Part shown: piece by piece, positions 1-6,524 of the stretch | Numbering within the stretch: position 1 is the stretch's first letter | Layout of the letters: each line of letters begins with the position of its first letter | Assembly: GCA_910586845.1 (NCBI GenBank) | Contig: CAJUJV010000026.1 | Location: 268 to 15,004, forward strand | Direction: 5' to 3' | DNA length: 14,737 nt | Source of the DNA: an uncultured Hungatella sp. | GTDB taxonomy: Bacteria; Bacillota; Clostridia; Lachnospirales; Lachnospiraceae | Made by a program: the position numbers and the translations under genes | Notes under the pieces: model-generated | What the model saw: the letters and a program-made list of their open reading frames with translations, nothing else | Database searches by the model: none | What the model was told of the DNA's origin: nothing

Positions 1-33
1 TATGCCGGTGCTGATGGGATTCATACCTGTCAT
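1..33 (-). CDS. 5' end of an unidentified gene downstream of the sensor kinase (partial)
   Basis: Only the first 11 codons lie in the window; they read MTGMNPISTGI and run off the left edge. The ATG at 33 overlaps the kinase stop codon in an ATGA arrangement. A GGAGG sequence sits 8 bases upstream, inside the last kinase codons, so translation is probably coupled to the kinase and the gene probably belongs to the same operon. Genes in this position next to AgrC/AgrA-like pairs are often transporters, peptide-processing proteins or signal peptides, but nothing in 11 residues identifies this one. The start is well supported; the product is unknown. Confidence 0.5.
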   Translation of the reverse strand, partial: MTGMNPISTGI

Positions 34-1421
34 CTGTTTTCCCTCCTTTCCTCTTTTCCTGTCGACGAAGATGCTTGATCAAATGACGGTTCTGGTGCAG
101 AATCCGTATTTTGTGTTGTAAACAGCACTTTTAACCGATATCTGCCGTCAGAAACTTCGTTTTCTGCTCTTCCTCCGTATAATTCTGCGACGGTTCTGAT
201 GTTGGAGAGTCCGATTCCGTCTTTTGGTACCTCTTTCAGCTCCATATCACAGCTGTTTTCCATAAAGATGAAATAAAAATTAGCTTTTTTCCGGCTTCTT
301 ATCTCAATATACCTCTTCTCTTCAGGGACAGCCTGGCAGGCTTGTACCGCATTATCAATACCATTGGAGAGGACCACACACAGGTCCATGTCCCGAATGC
401 CCAGATTCTCTGGCACCGTCACCTGACAGCTGATTCCGATCCCTCTCTGTCCGGCCGCAGATACCTTGCTCCTCAAAAGAGCAGATACGGCAGCATTCCC
501 TGTCCACAATTCATCAGACAGACTTCTGGAAAACTGTTCCAGGCCGGACAGATAATTTCTGGCTGCCTCGGTCTGATCTTCTTCTAAAAGCTCCGCCAGA
601 ACTGTCAGATGATTTCTGATATCATGGCGAAAGCCACGGGTCTTTTCCAGCCGGCCGCAGGCTTCCTGAACATAGATCTCCTGATTCCGGATCTGCTGCT
701 CCAGCAAAAAGAGCTGCTGATTTCTTTGAACAATTGTCATGATCTTTTCCCAGGCAAACAGTGAAAGGAACAGACAGAGACAGGAAAATATCTGCAGGAA
801 CAGGATCTCACCGTGATTGATATTGATGATGGCTCCGAAATTTCCCGTATCCGTGTCCATCACAAGGTCGCCTCCGTATATGGAATTCTGTATGATCCTC
901 TCTGTCATTGACAGAAAAAAAGCAGGGATCGCCAGCCAGATCAGAGTTCTCTTGTCAGATTGCCTGATGATATTCCTGAATTTTTTCTGGATCAGGATAA
1001 ACAGCCACAGGGTCGCCATCACTTTCAGAAGTTCCCGGATACCATCCCCCACATACACCAGATATTCCAGCTCCATCACGGCAGGTAATAGCAGCCTGTA
1101 GCTGACCCAGGACATGATGCCATCCGCAGCTTCTCGGACTGCCAGCGCAAGGCAGGAAGCCGCCAGAGAGACTGCCCATGATTTCATCAGACAGAGTTTT
1201 CCCACACATGCCAGAACCAGGATCTCCAGCACAAGTCCCGGACTTCCTCTCAGACTGAACCGATATTCCAGAGCCGTCACACATCCGGACAGAATCACAT
1301 AGATAACACACCAGAACCATCTGGGAGAAATATCAAAAAAGCGGCTGAAAAAGAGGAAGACAGCCGCAGGCATGACCACATAATACAGAGCCACAGGTAT
1401 GACCAGATACCAGTTCCACAT
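30..1421 (-). CDS. GHKL-type sensor histidine kinase (AgrC/LytS-like), membrane-bound
   Basis: The 463-residue protein has a polytopic membrane N-terminus, with hydrophobic stretches at about residues 5-25, 36-50, 63-78, 82-97, 131-145, 158-172 and 205-224. A linker helix (about 228-262) leads to the H-box FRHDIRNH with the likely phosphorylated His266. The ATP-binding domain has an N-box (LSNGIDNA, Asn353 and Asn357) and a G-box (DGIGLSN, 401-407). This layout is that of kinases paired with LytTR regulators, which often sense peptides or small molecules through the membrane domain; the ligand cannot be inferred. The ATG lies 6 bases after the response regulator stop, and its GGAGG site is in the regulator's last codons, so the two are co-translated. 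The C-terminal tail after the kinase core is rich in Ser, Glu and Arg and looks unstructured. It presumably autophosphorylates and donates phosphate to the regulator encoded at 1428-2132. Confidence 0.93.
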   Translation of the reverse strand: MWNWYLVIPVALYYVVMPAAVFLFFSRFFDISPRWFWCVIYVILSGCVTALEYRFSLRGSPGLVLEILVLACVGKLCLMKSWAVSLAASCLALAVREAADGIMSWVSYRLLLPAVMELEYLVYVGDGIRELLKVMATLWLFILIQKKFRNIIRQSDKRTLIWLAIPAFFLSMTERIIQNSIYGGDLVMDTDTGNFGAIININHGEILFLQIFSCLCLFLSLFAWEKIMTIVQRNQQLFLLEQQIRNQEIYVQEACGRLEKTRGFRHDIRNHLTVLAELLEEDQTEAARNYLSGLEQFSRSLSDELWTGNAAVSALLRSKVSAAGQRGIGISCQVTVPENLGIRDMDLCVVLSNGIDNAVQACQAVPEEKRYIEIRSRKKANFYFIFMENSCDMELKEVPKDGIGLSNIRTVAELYGGRAENEVSDGRYRLKVLFTTQNTDSAPEPSFDQASSSTGKEERRENR

Positions 1422-1427
1422 GATCCC

Positions 1428-2132
1428 TCACTCCTCCCCGGCCATCTCTTCCATCAGCCGCTCCATCAGAAGCTGACGGCAGCTCTTGGCCACAGGGATC
1501 TGCTCCCCGTTTTCCAAAACTGCCGTGCCTCCCCGGTATTCCGACAGATAATCCAGATTGATCAGATAACTTCTGTGACACTTAAAGAGCCGGGAACCAG
1601 CCTGCAGCTCCAGTTCCTTCATCTTTCCGTAATAATCCATGATCCCGCTTCTGGTATGGATATAGATTTTCCTGTTGATCACTTCACAATAGTAAATGTC
1701 CTGAAATTTCACCGTTCTGCACCAGTTCACAGTCTGTATAAAGAGTCCCTGCTCCGTCCTGTTTTTCAGACGCTTGAGTCCTCTTTTCAGGGCTGCTTCC
1801 AGGCGGCATCTGTCTATGGGCTTGCAGAGATAATCCAGGGCCTCCACCTCAAAGGCATCCGGCATATATTCGGGAAACACCGACACGAAGATCAGTTCTC
1901 CTCCGAATCCTTTCTGTCTCAGCCTTCTGGCCAGTGTCATGCCATCCTCTCCGGGCATCCGGATATCCAGAAAGATCAGATCAAACTTCAGAGAAGACAG
2001 AAGCAATGGGACCCCGCCGGCATAACAGGTCACCGAACACGTCTCATCTCTCCGGCTCAGAAACTGAGAGATCATTTGTTTCAGTTTTTCGCGCATCGCC
2101 GGCTCGTCATCACAGACAGCAATTTTTATCAT
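1428..2132 (-). CDS. LytTR-family response regulator (AgrA/LytR-like)
   Basis: From the chosen ATG the protein is 234 residues. An N-terminal receiver domain (about 1-120) has the acidic pair Asp8-Asp9, the phosphoacceptor Asp56 in FLDIRMPG, the conserved Ser84 position and Lys104 in CKP. A C-terminal LytTR DNA-binding domain (about 132-230) carries the typical FKCHRSYLINLDY segment. The reading frame stays open 18 codons further upstream, but the ATG at 2132 is preferred: it starts the canonical MIKIAVCDDE strand and has a GGAGGT site 7 bases upstream. The partner kinase starts 6 bases after the stop. LytTR proteins bind pairs of short direct repeats one to two helical turns apart; a matching pair lies just upstream (2193-2221), suggesting autoregulation. 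Its targets outside the window are unknown. Confidence 0.93.
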   Translation of the reverse strand: MIKIAVCDDEPAMREKLKQMISQFLSRRDETCSVTCYAGGVPLLLSSLKFDLIFLDIRMPGEDGMTLARRLRQKGFGGELIFVSVFPEYMPDAFEVEALDYLCKPIDRCRLEAALKRGLKRLKNRTEQGLFIQTVNWCRTVKFQDIYYCEVINRKIYIHTRSGIMDYYGKMKELELQAGSRLFKCHRSYLINLDYLSEYRGGTAVLENGEQIPVAKSCRQLLMERLMEEMAGEE

Positions 2133-2139
2133 GGAGTCC

Positions 2140-2145
2140 ACCTCC
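2140..2145 (-). promoter_or_regulatory. Ribosome binding site deciding the response regulator start
   Basis: The minus strand reads GGAGGT here, 7 bases before the ATG at 2132. The longer open frame to 2186 has no comparable site and adds residues absent from the receiver fold, so this site fixes the start. Confidence 0.8.
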
Positions 2146-2158
2146 GGTTCTGGCTTCC

Positions 2159-2186
2159 ATCTTACTCCTTTGCCTTTTCTTTTCAA
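2159..2186 (-). promoter_or_regulatory. Possible promoter of the regulator-kinase operon
   Basis: On the minus strand TTGAAA (2181-2186) is followed after 16 bases by TAAGAT (2159-2164). The -35 matches the sigma-A consensus at 5 of 6 positions but the -10 at only 4 of 6, as expected of a promoter that needs an activator. It lies downstream of the HD-GYP stop and just downstream of the 21-bp-spaced direct repeats. This is a motif match by eye only. Confidence 0.35.
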
Positions 2187-2192
2187 GCCCCC

Positions 2193-2221
2193 ATGTTGTG
2201 AAATTCCGGAAAAATGTTGTG
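2193..2221 (-). promoter_or_regulatory. Two 8-bp direct repeats spaced 21 bp: candidate LytTR operator
   Basis: The minus strand carries CACAACAT twice (2221-2214 and 2200-2193), start to start 21 bp, about two helical turns. A small palindrome TTCCGGAA (2204-2211) lies between the copies. LytTR regulators such as AgrA bind pairs of roughly 9-bp direct repeats with about this spacing. The pair sits a few bases upstream of a -35-like element and about 60 bp upstream of a LytTR regulator gene. Repeat and spacing are seen directly; binding by the neighbouring regulator is inferred. Confidence 0.5.
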
Positions 2222-2223
2222 TG

Positions 2224-3585
2224 TTACTGCCAGCATCTGCTTGCGATAAACTGTCTCGTCAGTTCCGGATCCAGTTTTCCCTGATTTTCTGCCATTTCTT
2301 TAAGGATCTCCAAAGCTTCCTCTACCGTTTTTCCTGCTTTGTAAGGCCGGTCTGAAGCTACAAGAGCATCAAAAATATCGAGGATAGTAATGATACGCAC
2401 TTCCATGGGGATCTCCTGACCGCGCTTTCCGTGAGGATAACCAGAACCGTTGAGGAATTCATGGTGGTCAGCGGCCCACTGCCTCACGTGGGACAGTTCC
2501 GGAGAAAACCGGATCTGAGACAGGAGCTTGTCCGTAACGACAACATGTTCCGCCATGATCTTTCTCTCCTGGGGAGAAAGCGTCCCTCCCCGGATGGAAA
2601 GCATCTCGTATTCATCATCGCTGAGCCATGAGTGAATAAGTCCGTCCTCTCCGGTGTAGGTCCTGGTCCTCAAATCCTGGATCCCGGCCAGCATTGAGTC
2701 TGTTATTCTTTCTGCCTTTTTGGCTTCCTCCACCAGGGCGAAGGCCTCTCTGGTGCCGGAAACCATCTTTTCATATTCTTCATCTGTAAGTGATCCGTGA
2801 AGATGTTCGATCTTTGCAGTCAGCCTTATAGTCTCCATGCGGTGGCAGAAGTTCTGATACTGTTCGGGCCGAAGCCGATACTCCTTGTTCATCACTTCCA
2901 GAGGCGTCACCAGCTTCCCGATATCGTGAAGCCATATACTCATGAGGATCTCTTCCCTGTGCTCCCTGGAAAACGGCTCTTCTTTTCCCTCATCCCTTGC
3001 CTGCCGGTTCAGAAAATCAATGAATTTTTCCCCGCAGGACGCCATATGGCGGGTATGATTGCCGTTATAGGGCGTTCTTTTGTCAATGGCCGAAGACAGG
3101 ACCCGCACAAAAGAGCGGAACAGGTCTTTTATCATCTGGATATACCGTACATTCTGGATAGTGATGGCAGCCTGGGAGGCCACGGATTCTGCCAGAAGGA
3201 CCATATCCTCCGAAAATGCACACACCTTCCCCTCTTCATCCAGTGCATTGATCATCTGCAGAACTCCGATCTTCGCCCCTTCTCTGTTGCGCATGGGAAC
3301 CACCAGCATGGACTGAGTATGATATCTGAATATAGCATCATATTCGATCGGCCCGGAGAAGTCATACTCCCGGCACTTCCTTACATCTTCCACTCTGATC
3401 ACTCTGTCTTCGATCAGCGACAGCGCACATACATGTTTTCTGTCTAAAGGAACCGGCGGAAGACCCGGATCTCTGCCATCCCCTCCTTCACTGGTTCCCA
3501 GAGTATTGTTGCGCATGATCTTAAATCTGAGGCAGTCTTCGTCCAGAAGATACAGCGTTCCCCCGTCGCATCTGGTCAGTTCCAT
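2224..3585 (-). CDS. GAF and HD-GYP domain phosphodiesterase (probable c-di-GMP hydrolase)
   Basis: From the first in-frame ATG the protein is 453 residues: a GAF domain (about 1-148, containing the SMLVVPM...IGVLQMIN core), a connecting helix, then an HD-GYP domain. The HD-GYP domain has His177 in NHTRH, the metal-binding His220-Asp221 in WLHDIGK, His347, His374-His375 and the signature GYP at 382-384, so the catalytic set appears complete. HD-GYP enzymes hydrolyse cyclic di-GMP, or cGAMP in some groups; GAF domains bind small molecules, in some families cyclic nucleotides. About 95 residues between HDIGK and the following EH segment exceed the usual HD-GYP spacing. The GAF fold clearly begins further upstream: the same frame encodes ILEIGVLLSSERDLSRLLDQ before this ATG, so the real start is probably near 3679 (see 3586-3679). 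It is the last gene of the cyclase-MBL-HD-GYP set. Confidence 0.88.
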   Translation of the reverse strand: MELTRCDGGTLYLLDEDCLRFKIMRNNTLGTSEGGDGRDPGLPPVPLDRKHVCALSLIEDRVIRVEDVRKCREYDFSGPIEYDAIFRYHTQSMLVVPMRNREGAKIGVLQMINALDEEGKVCAFSEDMVLLAESVASQAAITIQNVRYIQMIKDLFRSFVRVLSSAIDKRTPYNGNHTRHMASCGEKFIDFLNRQARDEGKEEPFSREHREEILMSIWLHDIGKLVTPLEVMNKEYRLRPEQYQNFCHRMETIRLTAKIEHLHGSLTDEEYEKMVSGTREAFALVEEAKKAERITDSMLAGIQDLRTRTYTGEDGLIHSWLSDDEYEMLSIRGGTLSPQERKIMAEHVVVTDKLLSQIRFSPELSHVRQWAADHHEFLNGSGYPHGKRGQEIPMEVRIITILDIFDALVASDRPYKAGKTVEEALEILKEMAENQGKLDPELTRQFIASRCWQ

Positions 3586-3679
3586 GACACTGGTAAGGAT
3601 CTGATCAAGGAGTCTGCTCAGATCCCGTTCAGAGGACAGCAGTACACCGATCTCCAGTATCCATGTCTTTCTGTTTCAT
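3586..3679 (-). other. In-frame N-terminal extension of the HD-GYP gene, out of frame with its likely ATG
   Basis: The frame of the GAF-HD-GYP protein is open upstream of 3585 back to a TGA at 3678-3676, which is also the stop of the MBL gene, and encodes a typical leading GAF helix (WILEIGVLLSSERDLSRLLD). This stretch has no ATG, GTG or TTG in that frame. An ATG at 3679 overlaps the MBL stop (ATGA) and has a GGAG site 8 bases upstream, but it is in a different frame and gives only MKQKDMDTGDRCTAVL before a stop at 3631-3629. Removing one base, for example one A from either AAA run just after the ATG, would join it to the GAF frame and give a protein of about 484 residues. Sequencing error, true frameshift mutation and recoding cannot be told apart here. 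Confidence 0.6.
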
Positions 3680-4500
3680 AGCCATAACTCCATCCTTTCT
3701 TTCGCGAAACAGCTGGCCGGATCTTCCGCAATTGCCAGCTTCTCCTGCTCTCTTAAAAATTTATCCGTATATTCCCATGAAAAATGAGTCACCACGGCTT
3801 TTAAGGCTCCGGCCGCCCTTCGCAGGGCAATCCCCTGCTTCCAAGACGAGTGTCCCCATCCCTGATATCGTTTCATATCTTCTTCTGTAAAATTCCCGTC
3901 GCAGATGATGAGCCCGGCTCCCCCGGCAAACTCTGCCAGACGATCCAGCATGTCCCGATCCAGCTCACAGTCCAGGCCGTAAACCGCAGATCTGCCCGGC
4001 ATATCCGCACGATACAGGATCGTCCCTCCCGGATGCCTTCCTCTGAGAGTACTGACTCGGATGCCATCCCTGATAGAAAAAGACTCTCCTGCCCGGATCT
4101 CATGAAAAAAAACATCTGCTTTAAAATCCTGAAATCCCACAGGCCAGTAAGGTCTTCCTATGACGGTTTCCAGTCTCCCGGCAAAGCTTATGCCATCCCC
4201 TCCTTCACCGTAAAGATGAATCTCCGTATCCGGATCATAAAACTGCTGAAATCCCGGAAGGCCCTGAATATGATCCATATGAAAATGGCTCAGGAGAATA
4301 TCCAGCCTTTTATTTACATTTCTGTCTGAGAGAGCTCTGCCCAGCTGTATCAGGCCGCTTCCTCCGTCAAAGATCAGGAGTCCCTCATCCCATTCCAGAG
4401 AGACGCAGGATGTGTTTCCTCCATATTCCAGGAACCGGCTGTCTGCCACAGGCACAGAGCCTCTTGTTCCCCAAAATTCTATTTTCCATGGTTTATTCAT
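3676..4500 (-). CDS. Metallo-beta-lactamase-fold hydrolase
   Basis: The 274-residue protein opens with FWGTRGSVP and EYGGNTSCV and has the metal motif HFHMDH (His72, His74, Asp76, His77), plus His156 in RHPGG, Asp201 in CDGN, His217 in GWGHSSW and His239 in VTHFS. These are the ligands of the RNase Z/PhnP-like branch of the fold, whose members act on phosphodiesters; class II cAMP phosphodiesterases share the fold. There is no signal peptide, so it is cytoplasmic. The ATG at 4500 is chosen because the conserved sequence starts right after it; an in-frame GTG at 4518 would add six residues. It follows the cyclase stop (4522) within about 20 bases, and its own stop overlaps the likely HD-GYP start. 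Hydrolysis of a cyclic nucleotide is a guess from context. Confidence 0.85.
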   Translation of the reverse strand: MNKPWKIEFWGTRGSVPVADSRFLEYGGNTSCVSLEWDEGLLIFDGGSGLIQLGRALSDRNVNKRLDILLSHFHMDHIQGLPGFQQFYDPDTEIHLYGEGGDGISFAGRLETVIGRPYWPVGFQDFKADVFFHEIRAGESFSIRDGIRVSTLRGRHPGGTILYRADMPGRSAVYGLDCELDRDMLDRLAEFAGGAGLIICDGNFTEEDMKRYQGWGHSSWKQGIALRRAAGALKAVVTHFSWEYTDKFLREQEKLAIAEDPASCFAKERMELWL

Positions 4501-4521
4501 ACTGATACCTGCTGTCACAGA

Positions 4522-6390
4522 TCACGGTTTCCTGAGCCTGTCCAGCGTCAGGACCTCGAAACCATCCGCCTTTCCTTTTAATTTGACACTGTCTCCCAGA
4601 GAAGTACACCAGGCCCTGTCTCCCAGAATGTCTGCCACGGCTCTGGAAATATAGATCATCCCTTTGGGGGCATTGGCTTCCAGACGGGCCGCCGTGTTGA
4701 CCGTATCACCGATAGCTGTGTAGTCCATCCTCCTGGGAGACCCGATATTGCCCACCACTGCCTCGCCTACATGGATCCCTATGCCGAAAGCGACGGTGCG
4801 CTTATATTTTTTCATCAGCTCACGGGACAGTTTCTCAGAGCCTTTCACCATATCCATAGCCGTCACGGCGGCTTTCATCACGGCTTCCTCCACAGGAAGA
4901 GACAGAGGCGCCCCCCAGAAGGCCATGGCCGCATCGCCTACAAATTTGTCCAGAGTCCCGCCGTTTTTCAGGATACATTTGGAGACCAGAGTCAGATACT
5001 GGTTCAGAATCCCCACTACCTGAGTAGGCTTAAGCACTTCTGACATGGAAGTAAACCCCCGGATATCCACAAAGAGCACGGCAATGGTCCTCAGCTTTCC
5101 GCCCAGCTCCATGGCCTCGGTCTCGTTTTTCATCAGTTCATTGACGATCTCCGGCGCCACATACCGCTTAAAGGTTTTAGTCACCCGCTGTTTTTCCAGA
5201 GCCGCCTGTACATAGTTGTAAGCCAGGCTGCCTGCATACAGGACCGTCAGACCTGCCGGAATCCACAGAACATTGAGCACCACCCCGCGATCATAGAACC
5301 ACCGGCACAATGCCAGATATCCTCCGCTGACTAAAAGCCAGACTGCCGTAGAGACGCCTGCCGGACGCTTCCAGAAGACGGCTGCCGCTGCCAGCAGCAC
5401 CATAAACAGCAGCATCAGCTGACCCTTCGGCCCTGCCTCCTGCTTAAACTCCCCTTCCAGAAGCGTATGGAGCGCATTGGCCTGGAACTCGATACCGTAC
5501 ATGGGTTTGGCATGATCCGCGGATGTGAGATAACTGTCCTGAAGTCCTGCGGTATAGGGCCCGATCATCACTATTTTTCCGTCAAAATATTCCGGCGCCG
5601 CCTCCCCGGACAGCACGTCGGCTACGGAGACCACCCGTCCGAAATGCCCCGGTTTTCCGCAAAATGGCAGATACCAGAACCCTCTGGCATCCGTCTTTGG
5701 AAGTTCGGACAGTTGTTCTCCCAGAGATTCTTTATAGAGCCTGGCCGCCGTCAGGGCAAGAGACGGAACAGCACTTGCTCCGGCAGGTCTCACCTCCAGC
5801 AGATGGTGGCGCAGAATACCGTCGTCATCCATCATGGCATTGATATGACCCAGGTGTGCGGCCAGACGAAGCTCCTCATAGGGTTCATCGACAGTCAGAA
5901 CCGCAAAGCGGTCCACATCATATTCGCCGTCAGCCCGGAGAACCAGGCTGTTTCCGAACTCCGCCGCACAGGCCGTCACCACATTTCCATATTCCCCTGC
6001 CGCCTGTGCCAGACGTTTATCTGCCCCCGGCTCTGTCTCCCCCGTATAGAGTACGTCGAGGCAGATCACCGCCGGATGGCATTCGGGAGACTGGTTTAAG
6101 ATCTCCACTGTCTCTGCTATAACATTCCTGTCCCACTGCTGGTAAGGTCCTATGGCATCCAGCGCTTTCTGATCGATCCCCACCAGAACAATGTTCCCAT
6201 CCAGAGCCCTGCTCTCCTGATACCAGGCATCTGCCAGTGTCTGTTCTGCCTTGTAAAAAATCCCGGTCATGGCCAGGATCGTCAGACCTGCGGCTGACGC
6301 CAGAAATATCAGGACTTCTTTCCAGCCCGGTTTTCTCTCTTCTTTCATCCTCCCGGCCTCCATAGTCCGTTTTTCTTTTTCAGTATACAT
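4522..6390 (-). CDS. CHASE2-domain class III adenylate/guanylate cyclase
   Basis: The 622-residue membrane protein has one N-terminal transmembrane helix (about 25-46), a large extracytoplasmic CHASE2 sensor domain (about 48-318), three closely spaced transmembrane helices (about 324-340, 346-365, 371-392) and a cytoplasmic cyclase domain (about 430-615). Catalytic residues are in place: metal-binding Asp442 (FVDIRGFTS) and Asp486 (KFVGD), base-selecting Lys482 and Thr558 (MDYTAIGD), and transition-state Asn565 and Arg569 (NTAARLE). The Lys/Thr pair fits a class IIIb enzyme making cAMP from ATP, though the product needs assay. The ATG at 6390 has only a weak upstream site; an in-frame ATG at 6348 has GGAGG 8 bases upstream and also precedes the first helix, so the protein may be 14 residues shorter. 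It heads the three-gene signalling set and is divergent from capA. Confidence 0.93.
   Translation of the reverse strand: MYTEKEKRTMEAGRMKEERKPGWKEVLIFLASAAGLTILAMTGIFYKAEQTLADAWYQESRALDGNIVLVGIDQKALDAIGPYQQWDRNVIAETVEILNQSPECHPAVICLDVLYTGETEPGADKRLAQAAGEYGNVVTACAAEFGNSLVLRADGEYDVDRFAVLTVDEPYEELRLAAHLGHINAMMDDDGILRHHLLEVRPAGASAVPSLALTAARLYKESLGEQLSELPKTDARGFWYLPFCGKPGHFGRVVSVADVLSGEAAPEYFDGKIVMIGPYTAGLQDSYLTSADHAKPMYGIEFQANALHTLLEGEFKQEAGPKGQLMLLFMVLLAAAAVFWKRPAGVSTAVWLLVSGGYLALCRWFYDRGVVLNVLWIPAGLTVLYAGSLAYNYVQAALEKQRVTKTFKRYVAPEIVNELMKNETEAMELGGKLRTIAVLFVDIRGFTSMSEVLKPTQVVGILNQYLTLVSKCILKNGGTLDKFVGDAAMAFWGAPLSLPVEEAVMKAAVTAMDMVKGSEKLSRELMKKYKRTVAFGIGIHVGEAVVGNIGSPRRMDYTAIGDTVNTAARLEANAPKGMIYISRAVADILGDRAWCTSLGDSVKLKGKADGFEVLTLDRLRKP
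6357..6361 (-). promoter_or_regulatory. Ribosome binding site favouring the shorter cyclase start
   Basis: The minus strand reads GGAGG here, 8 bases before an in-frame ATG at 6348. The annotated ATG at 6390 has only a weak AGGA four bases upstream. If this site is used, the cyclase begins MKEERKPGW. Confidence 0.45.
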
Positions 6391-6442
6391 CAAATCCTGT
6401 TTCAGGGGTACAAAAAATTGACTCTCACATAAACTTTTTCCA

Positions 6443-6471
6443 TTGACGTCCCGGGGGATCGATAGTACAAT
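6443..6471 (+). promoter_or_regulatory. Sigma-A-type promoter of capA
   Basis: TTGACG (6443-6448) and TACAAT (6466-6471) each match the consensus at 5 of 6 positions with the optimal 17-bp spacer. Transcription should start near A6478, giving a leader of about 47 bases before the ATG at 6525. This is the best promoter match in the window. Confidence 0.8.
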
Positions 6472-6493
6472 TATTTCACGGATTTTAACCGTA

Positions 6494-6504
6494 TGATCAG
6501 ATCA
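6494..6504 (+). promoter_or_regulatory. Palindrome TGATCAGATCA in the capA leader, possible operator
   Basis: This 11-bp inverted repeat (TGATC-A-GATCA) is about 16-26 bases downstream of the predicted capA transcript start and upstream of the divergent cyclase. It loosely resembles the half sites of Crp/Fnr-type regulators, but its spacing is one base shorter than the E. coli CRP site. No such regulator is encoded in the window. It could be chance. Confidence 0.2.
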
Positions 6505-6524
6505 CAATACAGGGGGAGAAGCAG

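Larger units (their letters stand above)
6391..6524. other. Divergent intergenic region between the cyclase and capA
   Basis: This 134-base region must hold the control signals of both genes. On the plus strand it has the clear capA promoter (6443-6471) and two small inverted repeats downstream of the predicted transcript start: ACGG-N7-CCGT (6478-6492) and TGATC-A-GATCA (6494-6504). No convincing sigma-A promoter for the minus-strand cyclase was found; the closest -10-like hexamer, TACTAT, has no matching -35. No riboswitch-like fold was recognised. Confidence 0.6.

Noticed and set aside
2133..2186. 18-codon N-terminal extension of the response regulator
   Set aside because: The residues are not part of a receiver domain and the strong GGAGGT site points to the ATG at 2132.
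1575..2201. Long plus-strand open frame (208 codons) opposite the response regulator
   Set aside because: It is antisense to a clear LytTR regulator, has no ribosome binding site and shows no recognisable domain; it is a shadow frame.
6443..6524. CRP-like binding site for a cAMP receptor protein
   Set aside because: The nearest sequence, TATGATCAGATCACA, has one base too few between half sites and no receptor gene is in view; kept only as a low-confidence palindrome.
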